Source: Eubacteriales bacterium (GTDB taxonomy: Bacteria > Bacillota > Clostridia > Lachnospirales > Lachnospiraceae). Taken from it: 56,013 nt of DNA. Below the pieces are notes generated by a model. That model worked only from the letters and a program-made list of their open reading frames with translations, was not told the origin of the DNA and did no database searches. The position numbers were made by a program, and so were the translations under genes. This document shows, piece by piece, positions 49,038-56,013 of this stretch; positions within the stretch are counted from its first letter, which is position 1; each line of letters begins with the position of its first letter. The DNA lies in the NCBI GenBank assembly GCA_030524715.1, contig JAUNGB010000026.1, positions 1 to 56,013 of the forward strand, written 5' to 3'.

Positions 49038-49913
49038 TTATTCTTCCGTAAATTCCACGGAAATATTGCCCAGCCCGCATTCCAGCTCCACTGTTTTTGA
49101 GGTGCTTTCGTTCTTTATCTTTTTATTGCCAAGGATAGAGCTGTAATCCTCTCCGTTAATAGAGATATTTCCCATTGCGCATTCCAGCTTATAGCTGTAA
49201 TCGGATTCTCTTCCGGAGATTTCCAGTTCCATGTTGCCAAGTCCGCACTCTCCGTCCACCTGATGGGCAGTCAGGCCGGAAATTTCCACATTTCCCGTAC
49301 CGACCTCAATGTCCGCCTTCTCTGTAATAAGAGCTTCCCCATTAATAAACTCCCCTGCGCCTACGGTCACCTGAAGTTCCCGGACGCTCAGCTTATCTCT
49401 TACTTCAATGCTTCCCGCATCCACCTCAAGCTCCATCCTGGAAAATTCCTTATCCCCCGGATAAAAGACAGTAACTGTTCTGTTCTGGATTTTTTTGCTG
49501 CTTTCGATCTCCAGCTTCCCTGAATCGCACTCAACCTTTACATTGCCGGCGCTGTCATTTTCTACGGCAACCTGAATATCATCACTATCATGGGCCTGCA
49601 GGATCAATTCGTCATACCGCAGGTCGATCTCAACCTCATCCACAGAATCTGCCGTATATACCTGCTGTCCGCTTCCTGATGAAACAGCGGAAGAAGCCGT
49701 ATGGTCATGGTCATCATGGTCGTCGTCCCAATCATCATCCCAGTCGTTATCCCAGAATATGTTTGTGACCCTTTTATAATGCGTCTTAATCCCCTGTACG
49801 GCGTCCACGCTGTCTACCGTAGCTCCCATGGCCACACCGCCGATGGAAAATCCCAGTCCTACGATAACCAGCAGCCCTGCTATCCCAAGCATTATCTTTG
49901 TAAATCTTTTCAT
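49038..49913 (-). CDS. DUF4097-family beta-helix surface protein
   Basis: 291 aa. One N-terminal membrane anchor (IMLGIAGLLVIVGLGFSIGG). A His/Asp-rich stretch (DDDWDDDHDDHDH near 60-72) could bind metal. The repeated beta-strand array (ECDSGKLEIESS, EVGTGNVEISG, ECGLGNMELEISG, ECGLGNISVEF) is the DUF4097 pattern. Its ATG overlaps the HAAS-protein stop by 4 nt. Role unknown; this set is linked with envelope-stress responses. Confidence 0.88.
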   Translation of the reverse strand: MKRFTKIMLGIAGLLVIVGLGFSIGGVAMGATVDSVDAVQGIKTHYKRVTNIFWDNDWDDDWDDDHDDHDHTASSAVSSGSGQQVYTADSVDEVEIDLRYDELILQAHDSDDIQVAVENDSAGNVKVECDSGKLEIESSKKIQNRTVTVFYPGDKEFSRMELEVDAGSIEVRDKLSVRELQVTVGAGEFINGEALITEKADIEVGTGNVEISGLTAHQVDGECGLGNMELEISGRESDYSYKLECAMGNISINGEDYSSILGNKKIKNESTSKTVELECGLGNISVEFTEE

Positions 49914-50827
49914 GCGCCTGCACCATCCTTTCTTTCCCGATGAAGAAGATTATTGCAAAAGCCTGTAAAGGCCCTGATAAGCCTCGGCAGAAGCCTGCCT
50001 GCCGCCCATATCAGAAGAATCAACAGCAAAATTCCCACTGCCATGATCAGACATCCGATCCCAATGGTGAGAACTCCTCCCGCCGGATTTGTAAAGCACG
50101 CGCCTATCCCGCCTGCCACGCAGACAATGCCTGCGATAACCAGAGCCAGGACGGCGGCGCCCAATCCGAAAATGATCAAAAACGGCAGCAATGCAATGGT
50201 TACGATAACGCCTATGATTCCTCCTACTGCCCCTTTAAGGAAAGGGGAGATAAAAACCAGAAGAATAAGGAGAAGAATCACTTTTCCGCTGCTTTTCTTT
50301 TTCTCCGCATGATATCCGCGCTCAGCTCTGCTGCGGGCTCTCTCCCCGCGCTCATCCCGTCCCCATGCGTTCCCTTCTGACGACTGCCCGGCACGCTCCC
50401 GCCAGGATCTGCGGCCCGTTCCGGAAAAAGGGCTCCCGGTTTCCTCCCATCCGTCCCCATTGGCCCTGCCGTTGTCCCGAGCATCTTTGGATCGATCCGC
50501 GTCATCTTTTCCCCCGTCCTTTGCGCAACCATTCCCAACAGAAACTGCAGTATATTTATCCGGCATCTGTCCCTGCTCCTTCATGCGGGTGTCCTCATAT
50601 CCCCATTCCGTATATTCCGCAAATTTATCGTTGCTCTCCTTCAGGTCGGCCTTGATGATCGCCGCAACCTTACCCGGGCTTCCAAGTTCACGGATGACCG
50701 CTGCCTCCTGATCCTCTCCGGCATCGTCAAAATAGCTTTCGTAGTAGTCAAGAGCTTCCTGCCTTTCCTCTTCCGAAAGATCTGAAAGCAATCGTTCCAG
50801 CTGCTCCATAAATATCGCTCTGTCCAT
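49910..50827 (-). CDS. HAAS/DUF1700-domain membrane protein
   Basis: 305 aa. The N-terminal HAAS domain (EQLERLLSDLSEEERQEALD then LGSPGKVAAIIKADL, about 1-62) is followed by a charged low-complexity linker (about 90-185) and three to four hydrophobic segments (about 185-290). HAAS proteins commonly follow PadR genes and may sense or sequester the regulator at the membrane. GGAGG lies about 8 nt upstream, and the PadR stop is 2 nt before the start. Confidence 0.88.
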   Translation of the reverse strand: MDRAIFMEQLERLLSDLSEEERQEALDYYESYFDDAGEDQEAAVIRELGSPGKVAAIIKADLKESNDKFAEYTEWGYEDTRMKEQGQMPDKYTAVSVGNGCAKDGGKDDADRSKDARDNGRANGDGWEETGSPFSGTGRRSWRERAGQSSEGNAWGRDERGERARSRAERGYHAEKKKSSGKVILLLILLVFISPFLKGAVGGIIGVIVTIALLPFLIIFGLGAAVLALVIAGIVCVAGGIGACFTNPAGGVLTIGIGCLIMAVGILLLILLIWAAGRLLPRLIRAFTGFCNNLLHRERKDGAGA

Positions 50828-50829
50828 AC

Positions 50830-51147
50830 CTATATTCCTCCCTCAAACATCCTGGAAATCTTAGATGAATAATTCTTCCATTCTATCTTATATAATTGTA
50901 ATTGAGCGGCGCCCTTTTCTGTTATCTTGTAATAGCGGCGGTTCCGGCCTGCATAGGCCATATCGTAAGCTTCCAGGCAGTTGTCCTTCTGTAAACGCCG
51001 GAGCACCGGATACAGTGTGGATTCCGAAACCTCCAGAACGCCCCGTACATCCTGCGTAATCTTATACCCGTAGGTTCCTTCCTGTTCCTTGGAAACAACG
51101 GCAAGCACGATAGCGTCCAGAAGGGCTGCACCTGTATTAAATACCAT
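50830..51147 (-). CDS. PadR-family transcriptional regulator
   Basis: 105 aa. Winged helix: TYGYKITQDVRGVLEVSEST, then LYPVLRRLQKDNCLEAYDMA and RRYYKITEKGAAQL. First gene of the PadR-HAAS-DUF4097 operon. An AT-rich palindrome overlaps its promoter, so autorepression is likely. AAGGAAG precedes the ATG. The signal it responds to is unknown. Confidence 0.93.
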   Translation of the reverse strand: MVFNTGAALLDAIVLAVVSKEQEGTYGYKITQDVRGVLEVSESTLYPVLRRLQKDNCLEAYDMAYAGRNRRYYKITEKGAAQLQLYKIEWKNYSSKISRMFEGGI

Positions 51148-51210
51148 AGGCTCACTTCCTTATTATTCGATTTGCATTATTATATTTTCATCCAATATTG
51201 TTTCATTAAT

Positions 51211-51250
51211 GATATTATATATTATATAATATATAATATAGTTTTGTCAA
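51211..51250 (-). promoter_or_regulatory. Promoter and AT palindrome of the PadR operon
   Basis: Minus strand TTGACA (51250-51245) and TATAAT 18 nt later. The -10 lies inside the near-perfect palindrome TATATTATATAATATA and its extensions (51211-51241), a likely PadR operator. Confidence 0.7.
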
Positions 51251-51340
51251 TAGTATTTAACGAAATCCCATTATATTTTATAATTGATTTGTTGGTCGCC
51301 GCCTATAGAGGCGGGAATTATTGTGAATTTCCAGAAAAAA

Positions 51341-51498
51341 TAGCCCTAAATACCTATAAATGCCAAGAAACCCCGTAAAATCAACGGATTGTGTATGCTT
51401 TGCCAAGGAATTATTTAGGTCTATAGTAGACCTAGAAAATTTGAATCCAAAATGCTATAAATTCAACAAATACAAGCATTTTCTGCTATTTAGGGCTA
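51341..51498. repeat. 158-bp MITE-like element
   Basis: Perfect 12-bp inverted ends TAGCCCTAAATA (51341-51352) and TATTTAGGGCTA (51487-51498), with inner hairpins AGGTCTA-tag-TAGACCT and AATGCT/AGCATT. No coding frame. It fills most of the gap 51321-51585; the preceding 51288-51320 holds a GCCGCCTATAGAGGCGGG hairpin. Confidence 0.7.
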
Positions 51499-51585
51499 AA
51501 ACTACTGGAAATTAACCATATAAGCAGCATTTCATATAAACAGTGACATGAATCTTACAATATTATAGAAGGGAACCCATCAGAT

Positions 51586-52995
51586 ATGAGTGAACAGATA
51601 CGGGGAGTAAAGCTTCCGGAAGCATTTTGCAGCAGAATGGAAACCATGCTCGGACAAGATTACCAACCATTTATAGAAAGCTATACAAAAGCAAGAACCT
51701 TCGGCCTTCGGGTGAATACCTCAAAGATCAGTTGTGAAGAATTTGAAAAAATCGTGCCTTTTCCTGTAAAAAGAATCCCCTGGACAGAAAACGGCTATTT
51801 TTATGAAGAGGACAGCCGTCCTGCAAGATGCCCTTATTATCAGGCAGGCTTATATTACCTGCAGGAACCCAGCGCCATGACTCCCGCCTCCCGCCTTCCC
51901 ATATCCCCCGGGGAATATGTACTCGATCTGTGCGCCGCTCCCGGAGGTAAGGCTACAGCTCTGGGGGCAGAACTTAAAGGCCAGGGACTTCTGGTGGCAA
52001 ATGATATCAGCACTTCCCGCGCAAGGGCATTGCTCCGTAATCTGGAATTGTTCGGCATTCCCAACGTGTTTGTGGCAAATGAAACTCCCGCTAAGCTTGC
52101 AAAGACATTTCCGGAATTTTTCCACAAGATCATCCTTGACGCCCCCTGCTCCGGAGAAGGCATGTTCCGCAAGGAAGAAGCTCTGGCAAGGGACTGGTCG
52201 CCGGAAAAATCAGCGGAGCTTGCCAAAATCCAGAAAGAGCTTCTGATGCAGGCCGTCCATATGCTCCGCCCGGGAGGCATGCTTTTGTATTCCACCTGCA
52301 CCTTCGCTCCTGCTGAGGATGAAGAGGCAATTTCCTTCTTATTGGAAAACAGACCGGATATGCAGCTTCTTTCCCTTCCCGGCTATGAAGGTTTCTCACA
52401 GGGCATTCCTGCGTGGGGAAACAACGATGAACGCCTGAAGCACTGTGTACGGATTTTTCCACACAGAATGGATGGGGAGGGTCACTTCCTGGCGCTTCTT
52501 CAAAAGGACGGCTGCGTCTTATCTGAAAGCCGTCCCGTCCGGACGCGCCCGGACGCCAACACCCACAAATGGCTGGATGCGTTTTTTCAGGAAATCGGCC
52601 TCCATTCCCTGGGCGGACTTCCTTTTGACTGGAACCGCGTGGAAACCAGAGGGGAAAAAGTCTACTATCTGCCGCCTGTCAATACAAATTTCAGGGGGCT
52701 GACCTTTTTACGCAACGGACTCTATCTGGGAGATTTAAAGAAAAACCGTTTTGAACCCAGCCAGCCTCTTGCCCTTGCCATCCGCAAAGGGGAAGCAGAG
52801 GCCGTTATCTCGCTTCCGGTTTCCGACGAAAGGCTGACGCGCTATCTCAAGGGAGAAACATTGACCATAGAGCAGGACGAAGCCGCCCACAAAAAAGGCT
52901 GGCATCTCCTGTGTGTGGACGGCTATCCCCTCGGCTTCGGCAAGCTGGTAAACCAGACCTTCAAGAACAAATATCCTGCCGGATGGAGGATATGA
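51586..52995 (+). CDS. rsmF: rRNA (cytosine-C5) methyltransferase, RsmF/NSUN type
   Basis: 469 aa. SAM-dependent Rossmann domain: VLDLCAAPGGKATALG (near 107), motif IV ILDAPCSGEGMFRKE with one catalytic Cys (near 188), motif VI LYSTCTFAP with the second (near 240). The C-terminal PUA-like part (about 300-469, with LPPVNTNFRGLTFLRNGLYL) is typical of bacterial RsmF/YebU-like enzymes. It methylates a 16S rRNA cytosine. Single gene; GGGAA lies before the ATG. Confidence 0.92.
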   Translation: MSEQIRGVKLPEAFCSRMETMLGQDYQPFIESYTKARTFGLRVNTSKISCEEFEKIVPFPVKRIPWTENGYFYEEDSRPARCPYYQAGLYYLQEPSAMTPASRLPISPGEYVLDLCAAPGGKATALGAELKGQGLLVANDISTSRARALLRNLELFGIPNVFVANETPAKLAKTFPEFFHKIILDAPCSGEGMFRKEEALARDWSPEKSAELAKIQKELLMQAVHMLRPGGMLLYSTCTFAPAEDEEAISFLLENRPDMQLLSLPGYEGFSQGIPAWGNNDERLKHCVRIFPHRMDGEGHFLALLQKDGCVLSESRPVRTRPDANTHKWLDAFFQEIGLHSLGGLPFDWNRVETRGEKVYYLPPVNTNFRGLTFLRNGLYLGDLKKNRFEPSQPLALAIRKGEAEAVISLPVSDERLTRYLKGETLTIEQDEAAHKKGWHLLCVDGYPLGFGKLVNQTFKNKYPAGWRI

Positions 52996-53075
52996 TACGA
53001 ACGTGCCGATTCCGTTTCAGATTCGATCCATTTCTATTACTGACAAACAGACATCAGCAGTTCAATATTTTTTCT

Positions 53076-53119
53076 TATGATAAAAGGATCATGTATCTCT
53101 ACATGATCCTTTTATCATA
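53076..53119. terminator. Bidirectional terminator
   Basis: Perfect 20-bp stem TATGATAAAAGGATCATGTA with its complement around TCTC, between convergent genes; the PIN-gene stop lies in the right arm. Confidence 0.9.
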
Positions 53120-53771
53120 TTAACTTACTTAATACCGCCAGTTTCATCTTTATATTCACATTATTTTCGTCAGCAAGCTTCCTAATCCATTTTGTATCCT
53201 CAGCTCGATATGGATCTTTAAAAAAACGTTTAATAAACTTTTTCAATTGGCTACTGAATGTCCAGTTCAATTCCGATGAGCAATTAATTAAATTGAAATC
53301 CTTTACTGTATGCTTTTCATCTGCAGCACCAAGAAGATATCTCAAAATTAAAACATCTGCAAAAGTAAAGGGCATAACATCATCCTCAAACTGCAGCAAT
53401 GACATATACGGCCCACCTTGTTTGGTATCGTCTGTCACAAGTGAGTACGCACCAAGTGTTTGTGCTAATGAGATTGCATATATCTCACCCAAATCTCCAA
53501 CACTATATAAATTTATATTCTCATTGACATTATTCTCAAAAATCTTATAGACAGCCAAATCCTTTAATTTTTGATCCGTATATAATTCTATTTTCCCGGC
53601 GGCAATATCATTATCTACTTTATCAAGTACATCCTGTCCATGATTCTCCAATTCTATATTTCGAATCTGCTCGTAAATAAATATGCCCTCTTTAAAAAAA
53701 TCAAATAATATATTCTGAAGGCCTGCCCTGTAGAAATGAATAATAACATTTGTATCCAAAGAGGCTCTCAA
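53115..53771 (-). CDS. PIN-domain ribonuclease-like toxin candidate
   Basis: 218 aa from a TTG that overlaps the upstream stop (TTGA). PIN acidic residues: Asp in SLDTNVIIHFY (near 6), Glu in NIELENHG (near 40), Asp/Glu in GDLGEIYAIS (near 93), Asp in LVTDDT (near 113). PIN proteins usually cut RNA. The C-terminal 80 residues are basic and helical. Last gene of an Xre-ImmA/IrrE-PIN operon. It may be a toxin released when the regulator is cut by the protease. Confidence 0.75.
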   Translation of the reverse strand: MRASLDTNVIIHFYRAGLQNILFDFFKEGIFIYEQIRNIELENHGQDVLDKVDNDIAAGKIELYTDQKLKDLAVYKIFENNVNENINLYSVGDLGEIYAISLAQTLGAYSLVTDDTKQGGPYMSLLQFEDDVMPFTFADVLILRYLLGAADEKHTVKDFNLINCSSELNWTFSSQLKKFIKRFFKDPYRAEDTKWIRKLADENNVNIKMKLAVLSKLI

Positions 53772-54589
53772 TCGTCTAAACCTCCTATCAAATCTTCCAG
53801 ATCATCGTCATTATTATCGGTATGTTCAATTAATTTGTCACCAACATCTTCTATGCTCAGATGATAACACGCAAGAACTTTTTCTAATGTTTCTCTCGGA
53901 ACAGCATTATGATTATAATTATAAATCACATAATCAATATACTCATGTGGTATATCTATTTCATTCGCAGGAGCATTTAACCCTGCATTACCACCTACAC
54001 TTCGGAGTAAATTTCCAACTCTCTTCTCAACTTTCTCATTATCGAGACGAAATTTTTGATTTGCATCAATAATCCCAAGACTCTCTAACCGATTTAATGC
54101 CATGTCAAAACTCACATTAAATTCAGACATTATTCGAGCAATATCCATAGCGGATAAGCCTTTATTTTCAAAACACTGTATTTCTAAATCAATAAATCTG
54201 CGGATATCATCAGATGGCATCAACAGGCATGCAGCAAAATAATTTGCCTCTTGTTCCTTCTCATCTGTACTTCTCCCTGTAATAGTCACATTATCATCAA
54301 TAAAAGATATATCCCCTTCTAAATGAAGAATAATATGACCAAGCTCATGCGCAAGCGTAAAAATTTCTCTTGACAACCTACTGCAACTATTCGTAAAAAT
54401 AATGATATCATTATCTCTTTTTACAGTAAATCCAAGATCTGCATTTTCCCCAAGTGGATATCTGAAAAGTTTGTAACCTAATCTCCGGCATTCTTTAAAC
54501 AAATCAATAATTCCATATCTGCTTATCTTACATTTCCCTCTGAAAGAGTCCGCTTTTATTCGAATCTCTCTCTTTCTACACTCCTGCAT
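53768..54589 (-). CDS. ImmA/IrrE-family metallopeptidase
   Basis: 273 aa. Zinc site HELGHIILHLEG (near 87) with the distal Glu in KEQEANYFAACLLMP (near 120). Family members cut Xre-type repressors, such as ImmA on ImmR. The C-terminal part (about 170-273) is acidic and helical and may hold the sensing surface. AGGAGG is 7 nt upstream; the 3' end overlaps the PIN gene. It likely cleaves the Xre protein encoded upstream. Confidence 0.9.
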   Translation of the reverse strand: MQECRKREIRIKADSFRGKCKISRYGIIDLFKECRRLGYKLFRYPLGENADLGFTVKRDNDIIIFTNSCSRLSREIFTLAHELGHIILHLEGDISFIDDNVTITGRSTDEKEQEANYFAACLLMPSDDIRRFIDLEIQCFENKGLSAMDIARIMSEFNVSFDMALNRLESLGIIDANQKFRLDNEKVEKRVGNLLRSVGGNAGLNAPANEIDIPHEYIDYVIYNYNHNAVPRETLEKVLACYHLSIEDVGDKLIEHTDNNDDDLEDLIGGLDD

Positions 54590-54600
54590 GCAGGCACCTC

Positions 54601-54933
54601 CTAAATCATATCCTTGCGCTGAAGTTTTTCATACATATGTTTATTCGCATAAAATAAATCGAGCATATCAAATATTTTTTTTGAAGACCCGCTTTCTTCT
54701 CCTGCTCTATATGCAACTACCGGAGTTTCATCCAAAACTCTTGTTATATCTCCCACAGTTACTCCAAAAACTCCTGCAATTTTAGAAAGGATATCCAATG
54801 TAATACTATTCACTCCACTCTCAATTCTAGCATATTTCTGTCTGCTAACTCCAATTCTATCAGCAACCTGCTCTTGAGTAAAGTTGTTTGCAGTTCTTAA
54901 TGCCTTAATACGACTACCTAACAATTTATTCAT
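54601..54933 (-). CDS. Xre-family HTH repressor
   Basis: 110 aa from ATG 54933 (GGAGGG about 6 nt upstream; the ATG at 54939 touches the ribosome site). HTH: ALRTANNFTQEQVADRIGVS then RQKYARIESGVNSITL (about 8-60). The C-terminal tail (about 60-110) likely mediates dimerisation or protease recognition. It starts the three-gene module and lies below a palindromic operator. Confidence 0.92.
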   Translation of the reverse strand: MNKLLGSRIKALRTANNFTQEQVADRIGVSRQKYARIESGVNSITLDILSKIAGVFGVTVGDITRVLDETPVVAYRAGEESGSSKKIFDMLDLFYANKHMYEKLQRKDMI

Positions 54934-54961
54934 TATCATCCCTCCATTTCTATATGTTATG

Positions 54962-55020
54962 ATTTTACCACAAGATATGTTATTGTCAATATTAAATGTT
55001 ATATTTTTATAACATTTAAT
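54962..55020 (-). promoter_or_regulatory. Promoter and operator of the Xre-ImmA-PIN module
   Basis: Minus strand TTGACA (54989-54984), 16 nt, TAAAAT (54967-54962). Immediately upstream is a perfect inverted repeat, ATTAAATGTTATA with its complement around four bases (54991-55020), a likely Xre site. Confidence 0.75.
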
Positions 55021-55040
55021 ATTTTCTCTTAGACTCTAAT

Positions 55041-55075
55041 AAAAAAGTTCACCGTCAGGTCACGGTGAACTTTTT
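55041..55075. terminator. Terminator between the surface protein and the Xre module
   Basis: AAAGTTCACCG with CGGTGAACTTT around an 8-nt loop and T-runs on both strands; about 40 nt past the surface-protein stop. Confidence 0.88.
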
Positions 55076-55115
55076 AATGATATCGTTTTGTTGGTTTCTG
55101 CCTGTTTCTTAAAGA

Positions 55116-55955
55116 TTAGTTATGCTCCAGGGCATCTCCTTTGTATTTCATCTGTACAGCTTTACTGGAATTACCTGCGCGGTCTTTCAGTTTTACCTGA
55201 TAAGTCATTGCTCCCCGGGAAGTATCGACCAGCACTGTGCTGCCGCTCTTATCTAAAACGGTTCCCTGATATTTCCATCCGGCGCCGTAATTAACATACA
55301 CGTAGCTGTATAATTCCCCTTTTACATTAATGACGGCTCCTTCTATATCCGTCCTGGTTACCTTCGGTGTTTTCGGGGCGGTCTTGTCCTGTACCTGGCG
55401 GACGGTAAGAGGGCTTCTTTTATTTCCGGCCTTTTCATAAAAATACAGATAATTCGTATCAGCCGGAATGCTCAGCCTGATACTTTGGGAACCCGTTTTT
55501 GCGTAAACTTTCTGTCCCAATACCTTTGCTTTATCTGTTTTGACAACCAGCGTTGTATTTTTCTGCGCATTTACTGTAACAAGTTTGGTTGTATTCGTGA
55601 TCGTTTTCTGTACCCTGGGCGCTTTCAGGGAGGTACTCTGTTTTTCCCCGCACAGATTGATTACCTTTCTGGTAACAGCTTTTCCCGTTTTCCCATATGA
55701 CGTCACGAGAGAAAAACTCAGGGTTTTCCCCGCATTCTGCGGCTTAATGCTAATATTCTTAAAACCATCCTTTGCATAAGTCTGTTTTGCCAGCGTCGTA
55801 CCGCCGCACTTTACATGAAGCGTAGTTCCTTTAAAGCCATATACGGTTACCCTTTTCGTCTCGCTATTTACGGGCGTTACCACATAAGGCGTGTAGGAAG
55901 CCTCTTCCGGAGGGATAATATCTGCCGATACAATAATCCCCGACAAAGAAACCAT
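55116..55955 (-). CDS. Ig-like beta-repeat surface protein fragment, possibly frameshifted
   Basis: 279 aa without a signal peptide. It starts MVSLSGIIVSADIIPPEEA, which reads like the inside of an Ig-like protein, then has two beta-repeat units (KRVTVYGFKGTTLHVKCGG, KLVTVNAQKNTTLVVKTDK) and a final Ig-like unit (APKTPKVTRTDIEGAVINV). The start ATG overlaps the stop of the upstream frame (TAATG), and no ribosome site precedes it. Most likely it is the C-terminal part of a larger secreted protein split by a 1-nt indel, or a translationally coupled second chain. Confidence 0.6.
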   Translation of the reverse strand: MVSLSGIIVSADIIPPEEASYTPYVVTPVNSETKRVTVYGFKGTTLHVKCGGTTLAKQTYAKDGFKNISIKPQNAGKTLSFSLVTSYGKTGKAVTRKVINLCGEKQSTSLKAPRVQKTITNTTKLVTVNAQKNTTLVVKTDKAKVLGQKVYAKTGSQSIRLSIPADTNYLYFYEKAGNKRSPLTVRQVQDKTAPKTPKVTRTDIEGAVINVKGELYSYVYVNYGAGWKYQGTVLDKSGSTVLVDTSRGAMTYQVKLKDRAGNSSKAVQMKYKGDALEHN

Positions 55956-56013
55956 TAACCTGAATTATTCACGGTAATATAATCGTGTGTGAAATCTACC
56001 GTAGTTATCGCTG
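55955..56013 (-). CDS. C-terminal end of an upstream frame at the window edge
   Basis: Frame reads TTVDFTHDYITVNNSG then TAA at 55957-55955, beta-strand-like and of the same style as the following 279-aa frame. Only 59 nt are visible, so this is weak. Confidence 0.4.
   Translation of the reverse strand, partial: AITTVDFTHDYITVNNSG

Overview
The window looks like a chromosomal segment of a spore-forming gut Lachnospiraceae (Clostridia). The signs are a T-box-controlled valyl-tRNA synthetase, an alpha/beta small acid-soluble spore protein, BspA-like leucine-rich-repeat surface proteins, LytTR response regulators, an NHLM-type RiPP export system, strong AGGAGG ribosome sites and many short palindromic intergenic repeats. 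No rRNA, tRNA or CRISPR array was seen. The assignment rests on gene content, not on a database search.

Layout. 1-8 kb (minus strand) is housekeeping: a zinc-ribbon/TPR membrane protein cut by the left edge, a 50-aa ORF, folC, an LTA-synthase-like sulfatase, and valS behind a T-box leader. 8-12.8 kb holds two near-identical Rpn (PD-(D/E)XK) genes flanking a secreted LRR protein. 12.9-27.3 kb is the most unusual part. It has two LytTR response regulators, a kinase, a small lanthipeptide precursor (lanA, 44 aa) with its LanM synthetase, a TcdR/UviA-like sigma factor, a BhlA/UviB-like holin, two leaderless cell-wall hydrolases, a 618-aa leaderless beta-rich protein and a second LRR protein. 27.3-34.1 kb is a second RiPP locus: Nif11-type precursor, radical SAM/SPASM enzyme, two NHLM ABC transporters and a HlyD-like protein. 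34.4-37.5 kb is a tandem triplication of another Rpn gene. 37.6-46.4 kb carries a degenerate sigma-like protein, a secreted SH3 protein, an FtsX/MacB-type exporter, a polysaccharide deacetylase and deoC. 46.5-48.2 kb is an IS200/IS605 element with broken tnpA and intact tnpB. 48.4-56 kb has a SASP gene, a PadR-HAAS-DUF4097 operon with a PspC gene, an RsmF-like rRNA methyltransferase, an Xre-ImmA/IrrE-PIN module and a possibly frameshifted surface protein.

Two regulons can be read directly from the DNA. First, TTTACA (or TTGACA)-N16-CTCTTT occurs upstream of exactly four genes: the holin, the muramidase-like lysin, the NlpC/P60-like lysin and the 618-aa protein. This matches the promoter type known for group V sigma factors of clostridial toxin and bacteriocin genes, and a sigma factor of that size and layout sits among them. 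Second, AAGGACA (or GAGGACA)-N26/27-TAAAAT/TATACT, usually with a second copy 21 bp upstream, precedes four transcription units: RR-kinase-lanA-lanM, the second RR operon and both LRR genes. This has the geometry of a LytTR direct-repeat site.

Working model (inference): a modified peptide from lanA is sensed by the kinase and activates LytTR targets, while the sigma factor co-induces a holin/lysin/leaderless-protein release module resembling UviA-UviB-Bcn5 of Clostridium perfringens or TcdR-TcdE-TcdA/B of Clostridioides difficile. No link between the two regulons is visible in the sequence.
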